Positions 23,124 to 32,015 of a DNA stretch of 35,535 bases are shown piece after piece (the stretch's first letter is position 1; every line of letters begins with the position of its first letter). The translations under genes were made by a program, and so were the position numbers. Origin of the DNA: an uncultured Kiritimatiellota bacterium (GTDB lineage: Bacteria; Verrucomicrobiota; Kiritimatiellia; RFP12; DVOR01); contig CALXMT010000058.1 of assembly GCA_944389545.1 (NCBI GenBank), forward strand, positions 1-35,535, written 5' to 3'. Below the pieces are notes generated by a model, which saw only the letters and a list, made by a program, of their open reading frames with translations, was not told the DNA's origin and made no database searches.

Positions 23124-23993
23124 ATGGAACTTCGCGTGCTCCGCAACTTTCTCATGGTCGCTCGGGAGGGAACCCTTACGCGCGCCGCCGAGCGTCTCTT
23201 CCTCTCTCAGCCGGCGCTCTCCAAACAGCTTCGGGAGTTGGAGGAGGAACTTGGGTGCACCTTCTTTGTGCGCGGGGCCAGACATCTGACCCTCACGCCG
23301 GAGGGCCATTTGTTGCGCACCCGGGCCGAGGAGATTCTTGCCTTGGCCGAGCGGGCGCGCACAGAACTCTCCGCAGGTGAAGCCTTAGCCGGAACCTTAG
23401 CCATCGGCGCCGGTGAAACCCCGGCCATGCGCCAGATCGCCCATGCCGCGCAACTCTTACGCGCGCAACATCCCGCCGTCCGATTCTCCCTCCACAGCGG
23501 CAATGCACAGGATGTTGCCGCACGGTTGGAACATGGCTTGGACGACTTCGGGTTGCTCATCGCCCCCTTTGAGCTGACGCGCTATGATTTTTTGCGTCTC
23601 CCAGAACCCGACCGTTGGGGTCTTTTGCTCCGCAAAGACCATCCCCTTGCCGCGAAGACCGGCATCGCCCCGGACGATCTCCTTGCCCTGCCGCTCTTTC
23701 TTTCCCGCCAAGTTCGTGTCGACAGCGATTTCGTCGCGTGGTTGGGCCACCCCAGCGAAGCCTTGGACATCGTGGGCTCCTATAACCTTATTTATAATGT
23801 TGCGCTCATGGTCGAGGAAGGCCTTGGGTGTGCGCTTGTCTTGGACGGCTTGGCCAATACATCGTCAGAGAGTCCGCTCACCTTTCGTCCGCTTTTCCCC
23901 GCCTTCACGGCCGAGGTCGCCTTGGTCTGGGAACGCCATCGTCCGCTCTCCCGTCTGGCCCGAGCCTTCCTGGAGGTCCTCCGCTCTTTATGA
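23124..23993 (+). CDS. LysR-family transcriptional regulator
   Basis: 289 residues. N-terminal winged helix-turn-helix with the family signature: MELRVLRNFLMVAREGTLT, AAERLFLSQPALSKQLRELEEELG, FFVRG. A periplasmic-binding-protein-like effector domain follows (GTLAIGAGETPAM...). The ATG at 23124 has GGAAGGA upstream; a longer frame beginning at 22371 is antisense to the divergent genes. Divergent from the acetyltransferase-hydrolase pair, which it probably controls. Confidence 0.92.
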   Translation: MELRVLRNFLMVAREGTLTRAAERLFLSQPALSKQLRELEEELGCTFFVRGARHLTLTPEGHLLRTRAEEILALAERARTELSAGEALAGTLAIGAGETPAMRQIAHAAQLLRAQHPAVRFSLHSGNAQDVAARLEHGLDDFGLLIAPFELTRYDFLRLPEPDRWGLLLRKDHPLAAKTGIAPDDLLALPLFLSRQVRVDSDFVAWLGHPSEALDIVGSYNLIYNVALMVEEGLGCALVLDGLANTSSESPLTFRPLFPAFTAEVALVWERHRPLSRLARAFLEVLRSL

Positions 23994-24009
23994 GAGTCGG
24001 CAGGCCCAG

Positions 24010-24310
24010 TAGTGTCCGGGGAAGTTTTACCGCGAAGACGGTCTTGCGTGGAAACCCGGCGGGCTCCATCGCTCCCGTTGGTCGCGCCGCCCTTGGGATT
24101 TCCACGCTATTGTACTTAACTGGAAGTTTAGAAGCTTAGAGGCTTGGAAGTTTGATTTTGGCTTCACTTGTCGCGCGCTTGCCGCGCGTTCTGTTCTCCG
24201 TTCTCCGTGGCCGTGGAAGGTTTGGCCCTTCGGGCCTGCACGCTCTGTTCTCCGGGGCGGCGTAAGCCGCCCCCTGCGTCTTTGCGGTTCCCATTTTCCC
24301 CCGGACAGTA
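24010..24310. repeat. Mosaic repeat element 6
   Basis: The most complete copy. Left end TAGTGTCCGGGGAAGTTTTA; the first 101 bp match 19124-19224. Then follow the GGAAGTTTAGAAGCTTAG module (24121-24150), a CGCGCGCTTGCCGCGCG hairpin, a TTCTGTTCTCCGTTCTCCG run and a GGGGCGGCGTAAGCCGCCCC hairpin. The right end reads TTTGCGGTTCCCATTTTCC then CCCGGACAGTATT. Its left and right termini are inverted copies of one another over the GTCCGGGG part. Confidence 0.78.
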
Positions 24311-24327
24311 TTGCGGCAGGACAGCAA

Positions 24328-24363
24328 CAAAAAGGCGCCGCGTGTGGGACGCGACGCCTTTTT
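24328..24363 (-). terminator. Terminator of the small basic protein gene
   Basis: AAAAAGGCGCCGCG pairs with CGCGACGCCTTTTTT around a short loop; on the minus strand the hairpin ends in a T run. The structure would work on both strands. Confidence 0.8.
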
Positions 24364-24382
24364 TGATTGTAGGGTGGGCGGT

Positions 24383-24538
24383 TTAGGCCTCGGGCATGGT
24401 CTTGCGCAGACCCTGGCCGCGGTCGCCTTCCTTCCACTGCCCACGCTTGATGAGCAGGTTGATGCGCTCGAAACGCTTGAGCACGTTGCGCTTGGCAGTG
24501 ATCTTGCCCGACCCTTTGAGACTTCTGTGCTGGCTCAT
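24383..24538 (-). CDS. PVC-type small basic protein
   Basis: 51 residues, strongly basic, starting MSQHRSLKGSGKITAKRNVL and continuing with KRFERINLLIKRGQWKEG. It matches my memory of the short family (TIGR04137) found in Planctomycetes, Verrucomicrobia, Lentisphaerae and Chlamydiae, function unknown. AGGAGG lies six bases before the ATG. Upstream on the minus strand are TTGCTA, 17 nt, TATCAT, and a 60-nt leader with a small GGGGTT/AACCCC hairpin. A 24-residue N-terminal extension is open but has no support. Confidence 0.85.
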   Translation of the reverse strand: MSQHRSLKGSGKITAKRNVLKRFERINLLIKRGQWKEGDRGQGLRKTMPEA

Positions 24539-24743
24539 GACGAACCTCCTTAACGTTGTGTCAGGGGTTTCTGAACCCCGCATAAAACAAAAGTGCCAAT
24601 ATGATACCACTTTCCCTTCGTCGTAGCAATGCTTTTTTTACTTTTCATTTGCGTTTGGCGATTGGGGTTGCGTTTTGGGCGAAGGGTGGTAAAATACGGG
24701 CCCAATTTCGGCAGGGTGGGCCGGAGAGATGAAAGGACGTTTG

Positions 24744-25409
24744 ATGAAGCATCATGTAAGCGTGGCGCGGCAGTGCGCATTGTTGATTTGTGGTTTGGCG
24801 GTGGCGGGTTTTGGCGTGGCGCTGACGACGTGCGCGGAGCTGGGAACATCGCCCATTTCCTCCTTGCCGTTGGTGGCGCACTATTGCGTGCCCCCGCTCT
24901 CCTTTGGGATGACGACCTTCTTCATCAATCTTCTCTTTGTGGCGACGGAGGTGGCGTTGCTGGGGCGGAAGTTCCCGCCGCTGCAGTTCGCGCAGGTGGC
25001 GGTGGTCTTCGTCTTTGGGATGTTCATTGACTTGGGGATGTGGGTGTGTTCCTTTTGGTCCTTTCAGAATTATGCGTTGCGTATGGCGGAGGTGGTCTTG
25101 GGTAGCGTGGTGCTCTCCCTTGGTATTGCCCTGCAGATTCATGCCAACTTGGTCTTCAATCCGGGCGAAGGGTGCGTCAAGGCTTTGTGCCAGGTCTTCC
25201 ATGCCCGCTTCGCGTGGGTGAAGATTGCCTTTGACGTTTCTTTGGTTCTGATAGCTTTGATTCTTTCTTTGGCCGCGCTCCATGGCGTCTTTGGCCTTCG
25301 CGAGGGGACGCTTGTGGCCGCCTTTGCCGTTGGGCTGAGCCTACGCTGGGCCATGCCGCTCTGCCGTTCCGTAAAGAAATTTCTCCTTATCCCTGCGCCT
25401 CGCCATTGA
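24744..25409 (+). CDS. YczE/YitT-like integral membrane protein
   Basis: 221 residues with five or six hydrophobic segments (CALLICGLAVAGFGVALTT, TTFFINLLFVATEVALLG, FAQVAVVFVFGMFIDLGMW and others) and the family-like features AELGTSPISSLPL near residue 35 and HANLVFNPGEG near 145. Function unknown, probably small-molecule transport. I prefer the ATG at 24744, which has AAGGA seven bases upstream; an ATG at 24729 adds five residues. A promoter TTGCGT-N16-TAAAAT lies about 40-70 bp upstream. Confidence 0.82.
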   Translation: MKHHVSVARQCALLICGLAVAGFGVALTTCAELGTSPISSLPLVAHYCVPPLSFGMTTFFINLLFVATEVALLGRKFPPLQFAQVAVVFVFGMFIDLGMWVCSFWSFQNYALRMAEVVLGSVVLSLGIALQIHANLVFNPGEGCVKALCQVFHARFAWVKIAFDVSLVLIALILSLAALHGVFGLREGTLVAAFAVGLSLRWAMPLCRSVKKFLLIPAPRH

Positions 25410-25429
25410 GGGTCCTAAAGGGGCCTTTT

Positions 25430-25540
25430 TGGCCCCCTATAGGGGTCGGCCTCCGACCACTATAGGGTCTCACCTCGGACCCTTATAGGGTCTCGACCCC
25501 GACCCCTATAGTGGTTGACCTCGGACCCTTATAGGGTCTC
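25430..25540. repeat. 23-bp-period palindrome array, copy 3
   Basis: Five units with TATAG at 25438, 25461, 25484, 25507 and 25530, exactly 23 bp apart. The unit resembles GACCCTTATAGGGTCTCGA with variable flanks. It begins 20 bp past the YczE-like stop. Confidence 0.88.
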
Positions 25541-25773
25541 AGAAAGGGCACTCTGCGAGGGGGAGAAAGCAGGGGTGTGGTGCGGCTTGCGTATTAGGCG
25601 TAAGTCTAACTGTTTCAGTGTCTTGAGGCCGTCTTCAGGTGTTTTTGGCTTTGTGTGGGTGTGCCACGTGGCATACTGACTTGACGTGACTTGCCTCTCG
25701 CACGACCTGCCGTTTGAGGTCGTGGGGCCAGATTTTTTGAGACAGAGAGGGGGCGCCCGAAGGCGGTGTTGAA
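25541..25773. other. Gene-free stretch between yczE-like and rtcB
   Basis: No credible gene. One hairpin, CACGACCT with AGGTCGTG (about 25698-25722), followed by GGGGCCAGATTTTTTG, could act as a weak plus-strand terminator although the T run is not next to the stem. Nothing else stands out. Confidence 0.5.
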
Positions 25774-26979
25774 TCAATCGCCGGCGGCCTTGAAGTTGTA
25801 GAGGGGGCGGAGGCGGGCGACGATGTCCGCGGTGGGGGCGATGTTGTCGAGGATGGCCTCGATGGGTTTGTAGGCCATGGGGCACTCATCGAGGGTGGAT
25901 TGGTCGGCGGTGGTGGTGTAGATGCCGGCCATGGATTGGCGGAAAGCCTCAACGGTGAAGACGCGTTTGGCCTGTGCGCGGCTCATCAGGCGGCCGGCGC
26001 CGTGGGGCGCGGATTGGTTCCAGTCGTCATTGCCCTTGCCGACGCAAATCAGACTGCCGTCGCGCATATTGATGGGAATCAAGAGGCGTTCGCCGGCCCG
26101 GGCGGAGACGGCGCCCTTGCGCAGAATCTTGGCCTCGAGATCAATATAGTTATGGATGGTGGTGAAGCGGTCTTCCACATCCAGGCCCAGGCCTTCAATC
26201 AAGGTGTCGACCATGGCGTGGCGATTGAGCTCGGCGAAGCGCTGCATCAAGCGCATGTCGTGCAGGTAGTCCTCGAGGTGGGGACCGGAGACGTAGGCCA
26301 GAGCTTTCGGAACCAGGTCTTTATTTTTGGCGCTGAAGTCCGCGACGAGCGCCTGGATTTCCTGCCTGCGCCCGGAGGCTTTGAGCTTGGCGATGGCGGC
26401 ATCAAGCGCTTGACCGCGTTCTTGGGCGAGGTCGCGCCAGGCAAGCTCCTGGTAATGTTTGGCCACTTCGAGCCCCGGGTGGCGACTGCCGGAGTGGACG
26501 ACGAGATAGAGGTTGCCGTCGTCATCGCGGTCAACCTCAATGAAGTGGTTGCCGCCGCCGAGCGTGCCGATGCTACGGATGGCGCGGGACATCGTGATGG
26601 ACTTGGCGCACCGGAGCGTCCGCAGGTTGAGTTGCTCCATGTAAGGGTGGGGCGCGTTGCGGACGCAGAAGCCGACAGGGATATGTTTCTTGATGAAGGC
26701 ATCAAGGGCGGCCAAGTCGAGGTCGCGCTGGCGCAGACGGACGGTTTCCATGCCACACCCGATGTCCACGCCCACCAGATTGGGGACGACTTTGTCGGTG
26801 ATGGTCATGGTGGTGCCGATGGTGCACCCCGCGCCGGCATGGACATCCGGCATCAAGCGAATCTTGCTGCCGGCGACAAAGGGTTGGTCGCAAAGGGGCT
26901 GGACCTGCGCAAGGGACTGGTCGTCCACCTGGTCGGTGAACACCTTGGCATCCGCATACGCACCCTTGACCTCAATCAT
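25774..26979 (-). CDS. rtcB: RNA-splicing ligase RtcB
   Basis: GTP- and manganese-dependent ligase that joins 2',3'-cyclic phosphate (or 3'-phosphate) and 5'-hydroxyl RNA ends. 401 residues with family motifs: MPDVHAGAGCTIGTTM, NLVGVDIGCGME (metal-binding Cys), IGTLGGGNHFIEV, YLVVHSGSRHPG and PHGAGRLMSRAQAKR, whose His is the one that is guanylated. No archease gene is next to it. Start overlaps the purN stop by 4 bp (ATGA). The longer frame to the right is antisense noise. Confidence 0.95.
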   Translation of the reverse strand: MIEVKGAYADAKVFTDQVDDQSLAQVQPLCDQPFVAGSKIRLMPDVHAGAGCTIGTTMTITDKVVPNLVGVDIGCGMETVRLRQRDLDLAALDAFIKKHIPVGFCVRNAPHPYMEQLNLRTLRCAKSITMSRAIRSIGTLGGGNHFIEVDRDDDGNLYLVVHSGSRHPGLEVAKHYQELAWRDLAQERGQALDAAIAKLKASGRRQEIQALVADFSAKNKDLVPKALAYVSGPHLEDYLHDMRLMQRFAELNRHAMVDTLIEGLGLDVEDRFTTIHNYIDLEAKILRKGAVSARAGERLLIPINMRDGSLICVGKGNDDWNQSAPHGAGRLMSRAQAKRVFTVEAFRQSMAGIYTTTADQSTLDECPMAYKPIEAILDNIAPTADIVARLRPLYNFKAAGD

Positions 26980-27593
26980 GGCGCAATGACGACGCGGCGG
27001 CCGGAGACGGAGAGGCGGCCCGCGGCGAGAAGACGGAGGGCCTCGGGGAAGGCGAGGTGCTCCTGCTCCTGGATGCGGGCGTGGAGGGTCTCGGGCGTGT
27101 CGCCCTCTAGGACGGGGACGGGACGCTGGACGATGATGGGGCCGCTGTCCGTGCCGGCATCGACGAAGTGGACGGTGCACCCGGCGACCTTGGCGCCGTA
27201 GTCGAGGGCCTGTTTCCACGAGTGGAGGCCGGGGAAGGACGGCAGGAGCGCGGGGTGGATGTTGAGGACGCGGTTGGGGAAGGCGTTCAGGAGACCGGCC
27301 TTGACGATGCGCATGAAGCCGGCCAGGACAATGGTGTCCGCGCCGTAGCTCTTGATGACGCGGATCCATTCCTCTTCGGCCGGGCCTTCGAGTTTGGTCT
27401 TGAAGGGGGCGCAGGAGAGATACTGCGCGGGGATGCCGGCGCGGCGGGCGCGCTCCAGGATGAAGGCATCCTCGACATCGGCCAAGACGCAGACGATTTC
27501 GGCGTCCAGCGTCCCGGCGTTGATGGCGTCGAGGATGGACTGCATATTGGAGCCGGACCCGGAGCCGAGCACGGCGAGGCGAAGCTTAGGCAT
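26976..27593 (-). CDS. purN: Phosphoribosylglycinamide formyltransferase
   Basis: Transfers formyl from 10-formyl-tetrahydrofolate to GAR in purine synthesis, the step after purD. 205 residues with LGSGSGSNMQSILDA (phosphate loop), VLNIHPALLPSFPGLHSW (catalytic Asn and His) and GCTVHFVDAGTDSGPII (catalytic Asp). The start overlaps the end of ftsH-cmk by 8 bp, and the stop overlaps rtcB by 4 bp. Confidence 0.96.
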   Translation of the reverse strand: MPKLRLAVLGSGSGSNMQSILDAINAGTLDAEIVCVLADVEDAFILERARRAGIPAQYLSCAPFKTKLEGPAEEEWIRVIKSYGADTIVLAGFMRIVKAGLLNAFPNRVLNIHPALLPSFPGLHSWKQALDYGAKVAGCTVHFVDAGTDSGPIIVQRPVPVLEGDTPETLHARIQEQEHLAFPEALRLLAAGRLSVSGRRVVIAP

Positions 27594-30342
27594 GGGGAGT
27601 CTCCTCCTTCGCGGGCTTCCAATCCTCGGGCAGGGCGTCGATGACGGTTTGGATGACCTGCTCCAAGGTGAGGTGGGTGGAGTCGATGACGGTGACGCCG
27701 TCGGCCTTGCGGAGGGGAGCGCAAGCGCGAGAGGAGTCAATTTTGTCGCGCGCCAGGAGCGAGGCTTGAACGGCCTCGACGGTCTGGTTGGCGACGCCCT
27801 TCTGCACCTCCTCCAGCTGGCGTCGCTGGGCACGGACGGCGGGGTCGGCCTCGAGGAAGAAGCGGGCGGGGGTGTCGGGGAAGACGGCGGTGGTGATGTC
27901 GCGGCCCTCGACAATGATGTCACCGAACTGGGTGAGGGAGCGGAGGAGCGCGGTGATCTTGGCGCGGACCTCCGGCACGGTGGCGACGGGCGAGGCGAGC
28001 GCGTTGATACGAGGCTCGCGGAGCTCCTTGTCGGGGCGGACGCCGGCGACTTCGTAGACGATGTGGCCGTCTTCGGGCTTGCAGTCGATCTGGAGTTTGT
28101 CGGCGAGCGCGGCGACGGCGGCGGGGTCGGAGGTGTCCACGCCCTGCTCCAGGCATTGCCAGGTGACGATGCGGTAGAGGGCGCCGCTGTCGACGTGGAG
28201 GAAGCCGAGGCGTTGGCCGACGGCGCGGGAGACGGAGGACTTGCCGGCGCCGCTGGGGCCGTCAATGGCGATGACGCGAGAAGGTTTCATGGGGAGTGCT
28301 TTCGGTTTGGGGGCGGGCCGTTCGCCGGTCTTGACGAGGTGCTCGACGTCACGGCCATCCGCGGTCTCGACCTCGAGGAGGTAATCAACAAGCAACGCCA
28401 GGCGCTCCTTGTTGTCGCCGATGAGGCGCTCGCCGCGGCGGTAGGCCTCTTGAAGGAGGCGGGTAACCTCGGCATCGATGGTTTGGGCGGTGGCCTCGGA
28501 GTGGTCTTGTTTGCGGCCGAGTTCGCGGCCCAGGTAGACCTGCTCCTCGTTGTCGCCGAAGGCCTGGAAACCGAAGGCCTCGCTCATGCCGTAGGCGCAG
28601 ACCATCTGGCGGGCCAGGCGCGTGGCCATCTTGATGTCCTGCGAGGCACCGGTGGAGAGGTCGCCGGTGAAGAGTTTCTCGGCGATGCGGCCGGCGGTGA
28701 GGACCACGAGCATATCCTTCATCTCGGCCTCGGTGCGGTTGAGCACGTCGCGCTCGGGCAACGTCATGGTCGCGCCGAGGGCACGTCCGCGGGGGATGAT
28801 GGTGACCTTGTGGAGGGGCTCGGTGTGCTCCAGGAGCACTTGCGCCAAGGCGTGGCCGCCCTCGTGCCAGGCGGTGATGCGGCGGTCGCGGTCGGCCATG
28901 GCGTGGGAACGGCGCTCACGGCCCCACAGAATCTTGTCGCGGGCCTCTTCCAAATCGGCGTGGCAGACATCCTGCCGACGCTCACGGGCGGCGAGGAGGG
29001 CGGCCTCGTTGAGGAGGTTGGCGAGATCGGCGCCGGAGAAACCGGGGGTGCCGCGGGCGATGCGCTGCAGGTCGACGTCGGGGCCGAGCTTGACCTTGGC
29101 GGCGTGGACCTTGAGGATGGCCAAGCGGCCATCGACGGTCGGCAGGTCGACGACGATCTGGCGGTCGAAGCGGCCGGGACGGGTGAGGGCCGGGTCGAGG
29201 ACGTCCACGCGGTTGGTGGCGGCCATGACGATGACGCCGGTGTTGCCCTCGAAGCCGTCCATCTCCACGAGCATGGCGTTGAGGGTCTGCTCACGCTCAT
29301 CGTGTCCGCCGCCGATGCCGGTGAAGCGGGTGCGACCGATGGCGTCGATTTCGTCGATGAAGAGGATGCAGGGCGCATTCTTCTTGGCCTGGGCGAACAT
29401 GTCGCGCACGCGGCTGGCGCCAACACCCACGAACATCTCCACGAAGTCCGAGCCGCTGATGCTGAAGAAGGGCACCTGCGCCTCGCCGGCGATGGCCTTG
29501 GCCAAGAGGGTCTTGCCCGTGCCGGGAGGCCCCATGAGGAGGATGCCTTTGGGGACGCGGCCGCCGAGGGTTTCGAAGCGTTTGGGGTCGCGCAGGAATT
29601 CGACGATTTCCTGCACCTCTTCCTTGGCTTCGTCCACGCCGGCGACGTCCTTGAAACGCACCTTGGCCTCGTCTTTGCTGAGGAGGCGTGCACGGGACTT
29701 GCCGAAGGAGAAGGGACTGTCGCCGCCGCCCATGCCGCGCATGGGACGAAGGAAGAAGAAGTAGAAGAGCAAGAGGAGCAACAGGAGCGGCAGGAGGGAG
29801 ACCAGGATGGAGCCGAACCAATTGGTGCGGTTCTCCTGCGTCACCTTGACGCCCATCTCAGCCAGGTTCTTCTCAAGGTCCCGAGTGTCCAGGAAGTTGA
29901 GCTTGAAGGGTTCGGCCTTTTCCTCGCCGGCCCAGTTGCCTTCCAGGTAAGTGGCGCCGTTGCCTTCACGCACCAAGAGAACGCGCGGGAGGGCCTTGTT
30001 CTCGGTGACGGCCTTACTCTGCTCATCGACGACGCGCCCATCGTTGACGCGTTGCCAGAAGTCGCGCTGGGAGAGCGGTTCGGCCGTGCCGCCGCCCAAC
30101 CCGCCAAAGGCGGGGGCGTTGCCATCGTTGCCGCCGCTGAAGATGCCGAAGAGGGAAACGACAAAGACCGCCAGGAGCACCCAGACGATGAAGGGGCGCT
30201 TCCATTTAGGCCCCTCTCCGCCGGATTTGTCCGGTGGGGTGGGGCCTTTGGCGCCTTTGCCGGAGCGGCCGGGGGCGTCTTTGTCGGGGGCTTTGTTGGA
30301 GTCTTGGGGAGAGGGGGATTGCTTAGGGTCCGAATCGGCCAT
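27586..30342 (-). CDS. ftsH-cmk: FtsH protease fused to cytidylate kinase
   Basis: One uninterrupted 918-codon frame encodes two complete enzymes. Residues 1-684 are FtsH: a Pro/Lys-rich N-terminus, TM1 at 50-68, a periplasmic loop, TM2 at 178-198, Walker A GPPGTGKT at 271-278, Walker B with FIDEID (328-333), the [11 protein letters not shown] second-region segment, zinc site HEGGH at 493-497 and the likely third ligand region GASQDI near 565-570. After a short linker ([13 protein letters not shown]), residues 685-918 are a cytidylate kinase with P-loop GPSGAGKS at 695-702 and the [15 protein letters not shown] segment. The internal Met685 has no ribosome site in front of it, so separate translation is unlikely. 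Start at 30342 has GAGGAG five bases upstream. FtsH degrades membrane and cytosolic proteins; Cmk phosphorylates CMP and dCMP. I know no such fusion. Confidence 0.93.
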   Translation of the reverse strand: MADSDPKQSPSPQDSNKAPDKDAPGRSGKGAKGPTPPDKSGGEGPKWKRPFIVWVLLAVFVVSLFGIFSGGNDGNAPAFGGLGGGTAEPLSQRDFWQRVNDGRVVDEQSKAVTENKALPRVLLVREGNGATYLEGNWAGEEKAEPFKLNFLDTRDLEKNLAEMGVKVTQENRTNWFGSILVSLLPLLLLLLLFYFFFLRPMRGMGGGDSPFSFGKSRARLLSKDEAKVRFKDVAGVDEAKEEVQEIVEFLRDPKRFETLGGRVPKGILLMGPPGTGKTLLAKAIAGEAQVPFFSISGSDFVEMFVGVGASRVRDMFAQAKKNAPCILFIDEIDAIGRTRFTGIGGGHDEREQTLNAMLVEMDGFEGNTGVIVMAATNRVDVLDPALTRPGRFDRQIVVDLPTVDGRLAILKVHAAKVKLGPDVDLQRIARGTPGFSGADLANLLNEAALLAARERRQDVCHADLEEARDKILWGRERRSHAMADRDRRITAWHEGGHALAQVLLEHTEPLHKVTIIPRGRALGATMTLPERDVLNRTEAEMKDMLVVLTAGRIAEKLFTGDLSTGASQDIKMATRLARQMVCAYGMSEAFGFQAFGDNEEQVYLGRELGRKQDHSEATAQTIDAEVTRLLQEAYRRGERLIGDNKERLALLVDYLLEVETADGRDVEHLVKTGERPAPKPKALPMKPSRVIAIDGPSGAGKSSVSRAVGQRLGFLHVDSGALYRIVTWQCLEQGVDTSDPAAVAALADKLQIDCKPEDGHIVYEVAGVRPDKELREPRINALASPVATVPEVRAKITALLRSLTQFGDIIVEGRDITTAVFPDTPARFFLEADPAVRAQRRQLEEVQKGVANQTVEAVQASLLARDKIDSSRACAPLRKADGVTVIDSTHLTLEQVIQTVIDALPEDWKPAKEETPHA

Positions 30343-30343
30343 C

Positions 30344-31279
30344 TCAGCTCCTCTGGGTTTCGCGCCCACGTTCCTGGGACACGATAATCTCGAACATTTG
30401 GTCAGACTGTTTCTTGCACGCGCCCAAAATCAAGCCCACACCAAAGGAGAGGAGGCCGGCGATGGCCACGAATCCGGAGAAGATCTGCGTGGGGACACGC
30501 GGCACCAAGCCGGTCTGGAAATAATCCAGCAACACGGGGACGAAGAGACCCGCCGCAATCAACAGCAGAACCGTACCCACGGTGCCGAAGAAGAGCTCGG
30601 GGCGGTAGAAACGGAAGAGGTTGAAGAGGGTGAAGAGCACGCGGATGCCGTCGCTCACGGTGTTGAGCTTGGAGAAGGAGCCGGCGGGGCGGTCGCGGTA
30701 TTGCACGGGCACCTCGACGAGGCTCATGCGCTTGTCGAGGGTGTGGAGCGTCATCTCCGTCTCGATCTCGAAGCCGTTGGCAAGGACGGGGCAGGATTTG
30801 ACGAAGAGTCGCGAGAAGGCGCGGTAGCCCGTGAGCACGTCGTGGACGCGCTGGCCCCAGAGGAGGCGGATGAGGGTGCACATCAGCGTGTTGCCGAAGT
30901 TGTGCCCCGGACGCTTATTCTCGGTCATGTAGGTGGAGGAGAGCCGGTCACCGTTCACCATGTCCGCCTCGCCATTGAGGATGGGCTGGATGAGCTTCTG
31001 CACCTCGTCGGCGGGATAGGTGTCGTCGGCATCCACCATCACATAGACGTCCGCTTCGATTTCCTGGAACATCCGGCGCACCACATGGCCCTTACCCTGC
31101 TGGACAACGCGGCGGACCTTCGCGCCGGCGGCACGGGCCAAATCACCGGAACCATCCGTACTATTATTGTCATAGACCCAGATGTCCGCGTCATGGAGTT
31201 GGGCACGGAAATCCTTCACGACCTTCTCGATGGTGAGCGATTCGTTGTAACACGGCAACAAAACGGCGACCTTAGGCAT
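30344..31279 (-). CDS. Family 2 glycosyltransferase with two C-terminal membrane helices
   Basis: 311 residues. GT-A fold of the polyprenyl-phosphate glycosyltransferase type: VAVLLPCYNESLTIEKVV, DNNSTDGSG, the metal-binding MVDADDTYPADE, then LTGYRAFSR and VEVPVQYRDRPAGSFSKLNT. Two hydrophobic helices at the C-terminus (LFFGTVGTVLLLIAAGLFV and FVAIAGLLSFGVGLILGA) anchor it in the membrane, as in dolichyl- or undecaprenyl-phosphate sugar transferases. First gene of the operon: AGGAG six bases upstream, TACAAT about 30 bp before the ATG, and one base between its stop and the next start. The sugar is unknown. Confidence 0.9.
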   Translation of the reverse strand: MPKVAVLLPCYNESLTIEKVVKDFRAQLHDADIWVYDNNSTDGSGDLARAAGAKVRRVVQQGKGHVVRRMFQEIEADVYVMVDADDTYPADEVQKLIQPILNGEADMVNGDRLSSTYMTENKRPGHNFGNTLMCTLIRLLWGQRVHDVLTGYRAFSRLFVKSCPVLANGFEIETEMTLHTLDKRMSLVEVPVQYRDRPAGSFSKLNTVSDGIRVLFTLFNLFRFYRPELFFGTVGTVLLLIAAGLFVPVLLDYFQTGLVPRVPTQIFSGFVAIAGLLSFGVGLILGACKKQSDQMFEIIVSQERGRETQRS

Positions 31280-31310
31280 GGCATTCTCCTAGTTGGTTGG
31301 TTGTCGCGTA

Positions 31311-31316
31311 TTGTAG
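31311..31316 (-). promoter_or_regulatory. -10 box of the glycosyltransferase operon
   Basis: TACAAT on the minus strand about 30 nt upstream of the ATG at 31279. A matching -35 box is not convincing. Confidence 0.45.
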
Positions 31317-31352
31317 CAAAGACTTGGCTTTTTTGCAGTGCCGCAGGTAGGC

Positions 31353-31695
31353 AACAGTAGTGTCCGGGGAAAATGGGGACCGCAAAGACGCAAATCTTGC
31401 AGGAAAGGTGGGGCGCTAACGCCGGGCGCACGGTCGTGCGCCCTCCCGCGCCCCACTTTCCTGTGCCAAAGGAGATGAGGAAGTTTGGAAGCTTGGAGGC
31501 TTGGAAGTTTGGTTTTCGGGGAGGGGCTTCGCCCCACACCCCTGCTTCTCTCCTTCAAGCGCGAAACCGATGGGCGGGAGGGAGCGATCAGCGGGCATTT
31601 AGCCCGCAAAGCGACCGGCGTTAGCCCATCAGGTTTCGCGCGCACTGGCGTTTTTGCGGAAAAGGAGGCTTGTCAATTTCCCTGGACAGTATTGA
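31353..31695. repeat. Mosaic repeat element 7
   Basis: Left end AGTAGTGTCCGGGGAAAATG, then GGGACCGCAAAGACGCAAA; right end CAATTTCCCTGGACAGTATT. In order it holds a GGGCGCACGGTCGTGCGCCC hairpin (31424-31443), the GGAAGTTTGGAAGCTTGG module (31481-31511), a GGGGCTTCGCCCC hairpin and a nested inverted repeat. In the latter, GCGCGAAACC (31559-31568) pairs with GGTTTCGCGC (31632-31641) and GATGGGC with GCCCATC inside it. The inner hairpin GCGGGC/GCCCGC corresponds to a differently sequenced hairpin at the same place in element 5. Confidence 0.78.
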
Positions 31696-32015
31696 TTTGG
31701 AGCAGATTCTGGGCGTGCTGCCGCACGCAGGACAAGGGGCGCTGATGCACCCCTGTACCTCTTCGTGTCTTCATGGAAACATCCCCGGGCAGGATGGAGT
31801 ATAGGCGCGAGCGAGGAGGCGCTTGGAACGCGAAAAATAGATTAAGCGGCTACGAGCCCTCTAACACCCCTTTTGGAGCAAAAACTTGATTATTTTTCCC
31901 TTTTTGCAAAAAAGAGTTGCTCATTTTTCCAAGTTGGTGCTATGGTAAACCTCGTTGCGAGGCCGAGTGGCCTTGCGTCAGTGTCGATGAATCTCTGCCT
32001 AGGGAGTATGTTGTC
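31696..32015. other. Gene-free leader region of the LRR operon
   Basis: Begins with a third GGGCGTGCTGCCGCACGC module (31711-31728), then GTGTCTTCATGGAAACATCC, which resembles the repeat elements. From about 31860 the sequence is AT-rich. TTGCTC (31916-31921) followed by TATGGT would give a weak promoter for the LRR gene. I see nothing else. Confidence 0.45.

Noticed and set aside
25430-25540. CRISPR array
   Set aside because: The 23-bp period is a repeat of the whole unit without unique spacers of regular length, and no cas gene is present.
28290-28300. Cytidylate kinase translated as a separate gene from Met685
   Set aside because: The bases before the ATG are CACTCCCC with no Shine-Dalgarno sequence, and the frame is open through the junction. 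Low internal initiation cannot be excluded.
27352-30387. A 1011-codon open frame on the plus strand
   Set aside because: It is antisense to purN and ftsH-cmk, which have full motif sets; the product has no domain pattern.
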